This document shows, in pieces, positions 58,396 to 64,000 of a stretch of 64,000 nucleotides of DNA. How positions within the stretch are numbered: the first letter of the stretch is position 1; each line of letters starts with the position of its first letter. The position numbers were made by a program, and so were the translations under genes. The stretch covers positions 62,001 to 126,000 of the forward strand of contig NZ_NIXN01000001.1 in the NCBI RefSeq assembly GCF_002807055.1. The letters are read 5' to 3'. The DNA comes from Confluentibacter citreus. Lineage in GTDB: Bacteria; Bacteroidota; Bacteroidia; Flavobacteriales; Flavobacteriaceae. The notes beneath the pieces are model-generated. The model did no database searches, was not told the DNA's origin, and was given only the letters and a program-made list of their open reading frames with translations.

Positions 58396-58430
58396 AAAAA
58401 AAATGTTATGTAACAAATGTTACATAACAT
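58396..58430 (-). terminator. first (proximal) terminator after the large T9SS gene
   Basis: ATGTTATGTAACA (58403-58415) pairs with its complement (58418-58430) around AA, a 13-bp stem, followed on the minus strand by about seven T. It lies 27 nt past the stop codon. Confidence 0.85.
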
Positions 58431-58456
58431 TAAATGATAGTATAAACTTTCAAAAA

Positions 58457-61400
58457 CTATTCTACATTTATTTTCTTGTTTACCACCCCATTAGTTGTAT
58501 TTAATTTAACAATATGAATTCCCGAATCTGGAGATATTGGTATTGAGACATCTTCTGATGAGTTCAGCCTTATGGTTTTTTTGTTCTGACCCAGCATATT
58601 ATACAACATCACTTCAGACAAGGTAATGTGATGCTTGTTTATGATTCTTAATTCAGATATTTCAGAATTGTAAAATACAGAGATGGTATTATCAATAGCA
58701 ACTTCATCATAAGTTTGAGATGTTTCAGACGTTTCACTTGCCTGAAAGACAAGCTTAAATCTATCATTATAGGTTCCAGGTTCTAACTGAATTTCAAATG
58801 GCTTATCATTAATCCTAAACACTTCATTGGTAACCCCATCTTTTATATAAACATCTAGTTTTGGATCTATATTTTCAAGTGCGTCTACTTGTATTCGCGC
58901 CATACCAGCTTTTTTAACAATAAGTCCAAGTGATAATTCTTGGGATGCATCAAAATCACCAACTCCTTGTATTACAAATTTACCACCATCAATAACCCAA
59001 TACATGTCTTCTTGGTTAACATCTACCATTAAAGCATCATATCCTATATCAAACTTATTAGACGCTTTATGGTTTGTACCAACGACAAGCTGTCTGTGAT
59101 ATCCTTGTGGGGAATCATACACCAATCGAATTAAAGGGTTATTGACAGCAATTTGTTTGCTAGTTTCTGCGTCCCTTTCTCTAGTTGTAACTTTTCTTCT
59201 AATGGAAGGTTTCAAAAACAAAGATGACGACCCATCTTCTGGTGCAAAAACACGTTGGCTGTTTTTAAACACAATATTACCACCATTTACTGTCGCTATG
59301 GGTACACCATTGTCATTCTCAAATCCTTCTACAACGGTGTACACAAAAAACCCTTGATTTACGGGGATATATTGTCCTGGTACTTTTGAACCAGTTGATA
59401 AATTAGCATCAATTCTAGTATCATTTGAAATGGCTACTGCACCGCCAATTAAACTATATGTAGCATAACCGCCCACATAATCTTTTAAAACATGGGAGTT
59501 TTGCTCACCAAAATGATCCCAAAAATAGAGGGCTCCGTTAAAAATGGTTCCGTTAGTATTGTTTCCACCATCGGCTACGCTAAGATTATCCAATATAAAT
59601 TCAACAGCATCAATGGCAGATGGGTAAGGGTTTCCAATAAGCCTCTCCACATCACCGCCGGATATTTTGTTTAATGGCAAGCTAATATCACCATTATTGG
59701 GCAACCCTTTAAACACATAGTTTTGGTAATCTGACAATGCCGTTGAACCTGATGTTCCTTTCATTGTAAACCCTTCCCCCGCACGTAATGAGGACAAATG
59801 ATTTATTTTAGTCCATGAACTATAGCTATCACTTGGCCCATAAAATTTGTATAACCAATAAGCACTTATCGTTTTGGGCGTTGTTGGTGTACTTGAATCG
59901 GCAGCAAATGCTGATGTGCCATAAGTTAACCCTTGATAGGATGACGATGATGTACCATCGTTTAAAACCCCCGCTAGGTTATAATTGGGATTTGTACTTG
60001 AAATACCTGTTCCTCTGGTAGACGTATTACCTCCTATTGGACTGACTGAAGACGACCAATAATTATAGTTAAATGAATTTGCTGTACCTTGTTGATCCCT
60101 TTCAATATAGCCACCACTATCAGCATCAAGAATGCTTCCATCTGTTTGTACTAATTGAGATTCTCCCACTAAATCTATAACGCCATCCAATTCCAAATAA
60201 TTTATAATGACTAATCCTTGTCCAGAATTTGTTTCATCTTGTGCATCATTAGGATCTGCAACTGTTAATGTCCCTGCCGTTTGTATTAATCCCAAAAGAT
60301 AAATATCCCTGTCACCAGATGTGATATTATGCCCAATTTGTACAATATTCCAATCTATTATGGTTACACCATCTAAACTTAATGAGTTTGGAATGTTTTG
60401 GTCTTGGCTATTACTCCAAGTATTATCGGAATCCCAAGCACCATCATTTGCAGAAATGTAAGGCACCGGAGTTGTTTGATTTTCAACAATGTTTTTATTC
60501 TTAGCTAAGTAATTTATTCTTAAAAAATATCCATTATCTGCTAATCCCTCTATTGTAGTGCCATAAAAAGAATTAAAATCATAATATGCTTTTAGCTTAC
60601 TCCAAGGCATCATTGCCACTTCATTACTTGAGGAAGATTGAGGAATAATTTTTCCTGTTACAAAATCCCCAGCACCTTTTTCCACTTCTTGATTCATTAG
60701 GTAATGAACTTGATCTTCTGTGAGTCCTTGATCCCAAATATAAACTTCATCAATTTTTCCTAAAAAAGGATTGATTATATTGTTTTTATCAATATAAACT
60801 GCTCCAATTGAAAACCTATTATAATTTGGCGATGGTGCTACTACGTTTTGCTCCGATTTATCCAGAACGCCATCCACATATAAATATATCGTTCCACTTA
60901 CATATACAAAGGTTATTTGATGCCATTTATTATCATTTAACGCCATAGAAGTTATAAATCTTGGAGTGATGTCATCATCTAACATGACTTCAATTTGATG
61001 GGAGGAGTTCAATCTTAATTGAAATTTACTTCCCTTAGCCATAATGGTTCTAATGGACGTTTGACTCGCATCAGCTTTTACCCAAGCGGAAATTGTAAAA
61101 TCGTTGGCATTTAAATTTAAATCATATTCTCCGACCAAATAATCCCCTGAATCAATATGTATGGAATGATTTTTAGATAATTTCGGAGCTTTGCCAAACG
61201 TAAAATATTTAATACCATCGAAATCATACCAAGTCTTAAGATTTCCAATCCCATCAAATTTTAAAGGAACAACATCTATGATGTCTCCATTTGCAAAGGC
61301 ATCATCATCGGCAACTATTAATACATATTCTTCATCAGCACTTAATGCAAAACTACTAAACGCATCCATCGGTATGGAAATTTCTATATTTTCTACATCA

Positions 61401-63427
61401 CTATTTACATCTTCAGTGGATTCAACAATTTTCCATTGTCTTAATATTCTCGTAACTGAGGTAGTAATACCAGGAGCTATTGTTATGGTATTACTACCAC
61501 TTGCTAAATAAGCATCATTATTACTCCCCCAAACTAAAAAATCGCCATCTTTACTAAACTCGTTAATATTTAAGTTATTAGTTGCAAATACACCATTCAA
61601 TCCAATAGTAACTTCATTTGAAGAGTTCAAGGTTTTTGATTGCTTTTGATTTAAATCAGAAATGGAATCCTTACCAATTCCGGTCACATGGTAATTATAT
61701 CCAGAATTTGCTGTAATGTCCCAAACTTTGGTTCCAAAAGAATTTATATAATCCTTTTGTGCCATGTTCGAACTCCCAAGGGTAATACCATATTTAATGG
61801 CTAGATATGATTCTATTTTATGTCTATCTGCATCCGATACGCGCTCTGCAAACGTAAATATTTCAGCAACCCGTCCATTTAAATTTCCTAAAGTAGAATT
61901 AGTGTTTTTCCCTATATAATAAGGAGTTCCATAAGTAATATCTGGTTCTGCAACCGTGTCTATATAGCCAACGTTTTGAAATGAAGTAATAGTTTGGGTT
62001 GAAGACAAGGCATCATCTACACTATTAAACAATATACGCATGCCATCTGAAGCTGTTGTTGTTTTATTCCCTGCATTAATAATGCCTGATGTATTATAAG
62101 TTCTAATTGAAGACGCAGGCAACGCATAAAAAGGATTTGCGGCAGATGATCCTTGATTATACCATAACCGCTCGCCGGTTAAATTAGTTGTGTAATTGCC
62201 CAATCCAATACCAGTAACATCATCCGCATCATCCACATAATTTTCAGGAGTAATTATATCAGATATGGATCCTGAAAAAATGGTCATTCCTATAGAACTC
62301 GTAACATCTTCATCTGGTTCCATAACAATAAAAATATCTTGATTATAGAAACCATTATCTAAATTATACAAATACTGACTGATGGCACTTCCGTCATTTT
62401 CAAATTTTATAACGGGATTAAAGTTGATATTGGAGGCTTCATCATCTAAATAAGTAGGTTGGGCACTAGATATTGGCTGGATGGCATGTTTACCATTGGT
62501 ACCTATATCTGACCATTGTGATACTTTTGAATTTGATTTTGTAACCCCGCGCGTTGATTTTAACCATAATCTGAAATCGGCTGTTATGCCTCCTGGACCA
62601 GGTATATTATAATTGAACATTTCTGCACTTACATTAAATGTAAAAACCGTATTTGCCGTGTTTGATATGCTAATCGTTGATGTTAGAGTTCCAGAACCTG
62701 CAACTGGGGCGATAAAAGTGACGGGCAGTATTACATAAGAACCCGCAGCTACACTTGCTGTTAAAAATGATGGTGAGTTATTAGGCAATAACACATAAGG
62801 CCCCGGGGATGTTGGCACAACAAAATCGGTAGACGAACTTGTAATAGATGTGATGCTTAAAGGGCAACTACCTGTATTAGCAATAATATAATTCCTTGTT
62901 ACTGTATTGCCTTCATCTACCACTCCAAAATAAGTGCCATTTGTAGGCCCAGTGGTTACCGATCCATTTAGTATATTGGCAGAAGGACTCCCTCCTAATA
63001 AATTAATTTCCGGATTTCCACTGATTGAAAATGTAAAGAAAAAATCAGGATCTTTTTTAACCTCAATTAATATATCTGTTGATGCACCGCAATTACCACT
63101 TATGTTAGTTATAGTAAAATCTATATTGTTATTATTTCCTTTACAATCTGGAGAATCTACATTTTTAGGCACCTTATCAGTTGACAAACTAAAGTCGGTA
63201 GTATTTGTTATGCTTATGGATTCAATTTTAACTTTTTCGCAATCAGTCCTAATATTTGTAATTCTAAAGGAAATGGTATTACCTGCTGAAATGGCTACCG
63301 TTGAACCATCTGATACCGTAGAGCCCCCTAAAACTTGGACTTGAATATCCTGAGCATTACAAAAAAAACCAAATAGCGACAATACAAATATAATTCTTAC
63401 CGAGCGTAGATTAGAGAGATGTTTCAT
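58457..63427 (-). CDS. large secreted LamG-domain protein with T9SS sorting domain
   Basis: A 1656-residue protein. Signal peptide (MKHLSNLRSVRIIFVLSLFGFFCNAQ), then two cysteine-bearing beta-sandwich regions resembling 'choice-of-anchor' repeats (about 30-270). Next is a concanavalin-like region with KIESYLAIKYGITLG and a DUF8202-like part (about 280-660). A LamG/pentraxin-like domain follows (about 760-910; FTISAWVKADASQTSIRTIMAKGSKFQL, WHQITFVYVSGTIYLYVDGVLD, GKIDEVYIWDQGLT). A long beta-rich part ends in a type A T9SS sorting domain (SEVMLYNMLGQNKKTIRLNS...SGIHIVKLNTTNGVVNKKINVE). It is exported through the T9SS and may adhere to a glycan. Its substrate is unknown. Confidence 0.9.
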   Translation of the reverse strand: MKHLSNLRSVRIIFVLSLFGFFCNAQDIQVQVLGGSTVSDGSTVAISAGNTISFRITNIRTDCEKVKIESISITNTTDFSLSTDKVPKNVDSPDCKGNNNNIDFTITNISGNCGASTDILIEVKKDPDFFFTFSISGNPEINLLGGSPSANILNGSVTTGPTNGTYFGVVDEGNTVTRNYIIANTGSCPLSITSITSSSTDFVVPTSPGPYVLLPNNSPSFLTASVAAGSYVILPVTFIAPVAGSGTLTSTISISNTANTVFTFNVSAEMFNYNIPGPGGITADFRLWLKSTRGVTKSNSKVSQWSDIGTNGKHAIQPISSAQPTYLDDEASNINFNPVIKFENDGSAISQYLYNLDNGFYNQDIFIVMEPDEDVTSSIGMTIFSGSISDIITPENYVDDADDVTGIGLGNYTTNLTGERLWYNQGSSAANPFYALPASSIRTYNTSGIINAGNKTTTASDGMRILFNSVDDALSSTQTITSFQNVGYIDTVAEPDITYGTPYYIGKNTNSTLGNLNGRVAEIFTFAERVSDADRHKIESYLAIKYGITLGSSNMAQKDYINSFGTKVWDITANSGYNYHVTGIGKDSISDLNQKQSKTLNSSNEVTIGLNGVFATNNLNINEFSKDGDFLVWGSNNDAYLASGSNTITIAPGITTSVTRILRQWKIVESTEDVNSDVENIEISIPMDAFSSFALSADEEYVLIVADDDAFANGDIIDVVPLKFDGIGNLKTWYDFDGIKYFTFGKAPKLSKNHSIHIDSGDYLVGEYDLNLNANDFTISAWVKADASQTSIRTIMAKGSKFQLRLNSSHQIEVMLDDDITPRFITSMALNDNKWHQITFVYVSGTIYLYVDGVLDKSEQNVVAPSPNYNRFSIGAVYIDKNNIINPFLGKIDEVYIWDQGLTEDQVHYLMNQEVEKGAGDFVTGKIIPQSSSSNEVAMMPWSKLKAYYDFNSFYGTTIEGLADNGYFLRINYLAKNKNIVENQTTPVPYISANDGAWDSDNTWSNSQDQNIPNSLSLDGVTIIDWNIVQIGHNITSGDRDIYLLGLIQTAGTLTVADPNDAQDETNSGQGLVIINYLELDGVIDLVGESQLVQTDGSILDADSGGYIERDQQGTANSFNYNYWSSSVSPIGGNTSTRGTGISSTNPNYNLAGVLNDGTSSSSYQGLTYGTSAFAADSSTPTTPKTISAYWLYKFYGPSDSYSSWTKINHLSSLRAGEGFTMKGTSGSTALSDYQNYVFKGLPNNGDISLPLNKISGGDVERLIGNPYPSAIDAVEFILDNLSVADGGNNTNGTIFNGALYFWDHFGEQNSHVLKDYVGGYATYSLIGGAVAISNDTRIDANLSTGSKVPGQYIPVNQGFFVYTVVEGFENDNGVPIATVNGGNIVFKNSQRVFAPEDGSSSLFLKPSIRRKVTTRERDAETSKQIAVNNPLIRLVYDSPQGYHRQLVVGTNHKASNKFDIGYDALMVDVNQEDMYWVIDGGKFVIQGVGDFDASQELSLGLIVKKAGMARIQVDALENIDPKLDVYIKDGVTNEVFRINDKPFEIQLEPGTYNDRFKLVFQASETSETSQTYDEVAIDNTISVFYNSEISELRIINKHHITLSEVMLYNMLGQNKKTIRLNSSEDVSIPISPDSGIHIVKLNTTNGVVNKKINVE

Positions 63428-63738
63428 TGAGAAGATTATAGCATTTTACCTTCCAAAAATAAAATTAATTTTTTAAATTAAACGATAAAAAGCATATAAA
63501 TGCGACAAAAAGCATTTTAGTTGCAGTTCATCGATAAAATGACGCTTACAAAAAAAGTAATTGTGTGAAATATATTATACAGATAAATTAATACAAACCT
63601 CATTATATAATACAAAAGGAATGAGGGTTTATTAAATTAATATTCCTTTATAATAAGAATATAAGGTCTTTTGCAACATTAAAACACTAAAATTCCTTAG
63701 TTTTATTGCAAGATAAAAATTAAGCAAATAAGACAACA
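63428..63738. other. 311-nt divergent intergenic region with direct repeats
   Basis: No supported gene. It holds a -7-like TATTTTTG for the large T9SS gene on the minus strand (63461-63454, no TTG at the right distance) and three related motifs: CGATAAAAAGCAT (63483-63495), CGACAAAAAGCAT (63503-63515) and CGATAAAATGACG (63531-63543). They may bind a regulator shared with the SMP-30-like gene. Confidence 0.45.
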
Positions 63739-64000
63739 ATGACTAAACTGAAATTTACTATACTAATCGCTTCATCGCTTTTACTAAATTGTTTTTCGCA
63801 ATCCGAAAAAAAAGAATCAATAATAGCAACAAATGCAACATTAGAATTGGTTACATCCGATTATGAATTTGCCTTTACAGAAGGCCCTATTGCTGATAAA
63901 AAAGGTCGCGTATATTTTACAGATCAACCCAAAAACAAAATTTATATCTGGGATGAAAAAAAAGGAGTTAGTCTCTATACTGAAGACGCTAAAAGAGCTA
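63739..64000 (+). CDS. SMP-30/gluconolactonase-like protein, 3' end outside window
   Basis: The first 87 residues of a protein cut by the window end. It starts MTKLKFTILIASSLLLNCFSQSEKKE, a signal peptide with a possible lipobox at LLNC. The mature part TSDYEFAFTEGPIADKKGRVYFTDQPKNKIYIWDEKKGVSLYTEDAK matches the first blades of SMP-30/gluconolactonase/LRE-like beta-propellers (EGP near the start supplies a metal ligand Glu). Such enzymes hydrolyse sugar lactones. It is divergent from the large T9SS protein, which fits a carbohydrate-related locus. Confidence 0.8.
   Translation, partial: MTKLKFTILIASSLLLNCFSQSEKKESIIATNATLELVTSDYEFAFTEGPIADKKGRVYFTDQPKNKIYIWDEKKGVSLYTEDAKRA

Overview
The window is AT-rich chromosomal DNA from a member of the Bacteroidota, almost certainly the family Flavobacteriaceae. 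The evidence is a SusC/SusD pair, lipoproteins with the usual flavobacterial lipoboxes, a large protein ending in a type IX secretion (T9SS) sorting domain, promoters of the form TTG-N19-TAnnTTTG, a LytTR/LytS-type two-component pair, and a bamA-ompH-ompH-murI gene order. I see no tRNA, rRNA, CRISPR array, prophage or complete insertion sequence. About 57 protein genes are supported, two of them cut by the window ends. Most are core genes.

Layout. 1-6.0 kb: end of a nutrient-acquisition locus on the minus strand (SusC, SusD, FG-GAP/VCBS lipoprotein). 6.3-16.6 kb: envelope and central metabolism genes (Kdo transferase, DegT aminotransferase, GalE, LspA, FabD, a hexapeptide acetyltransferase, a FAD-dependent oxidoreductase, DUF4256, a membrane-anchored dihydrofolate reductase fusion, a single CBM48 domain, ThyA). 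16.7-22.1 kb: nucleoside transporter, bifunctional nuclease, electron transfer flavoprotein alpha and beta, and a divergent pyruvate dehydrogenase E1 beta. 22.1-30.7 kb: DUF5686 outer-membrane protein, then proteostasis genes clpX, clpP and tig, a holin-like membrane protein, an alpha/beta hydrolase and pdxJ. 30.7-39.0 kb, plus strand: CBS protein, NAD kinase, DUF6089 protein, UppS, BamA, two OmpH/Skp chaperones and MurI, i.e. an envelope-biogenesis block. 39.1-47.6 kb: gamma-carbonic anhydrase, LytTR regulator with its TPR histidine kinase, SIMPL protein, PhnA, MmcQ/YjbR, GNAT, HemW, RuvC and a beta-barrel protein.

47.7-56.8 kb: a family 2 glycosyltransferase, then the most interesting locus. 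This is a four-gene minus-strand operon of a BlaI/MecI-type repressor, an M56 (BlaR1-like) membrane metallopeptidase carrying two TonB-C-like domains, a TPR protein, and a lipoprotein that carries a third diverged copy of the same domain. Three near-identical 16-bp inverted repeats (AACTAA-N4-TTAGTT) overlap its promoter. A NarL-type regulator/HisKA_3 kinase pair and a 49-residue lipoprotein follow. 57-64 kb: a LacI-family regulator, a 1656-residue LamG/T9SS secreted protein with two tandem terminators, and the start of an SMP-30/gluconolactonase-like gene, together resembling a small substrate-responsive locus.

Short dispersed repeats are also visible. They comprise AGATTCC...GGAAT palindromes in three intergenic regions, and GC-rich C5/G5 hairpin elements that have entered the 5' end of hemW and the 3' end of ruvC. 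All functional assignments rest on reading motifs and family resemblance; no database search was run.
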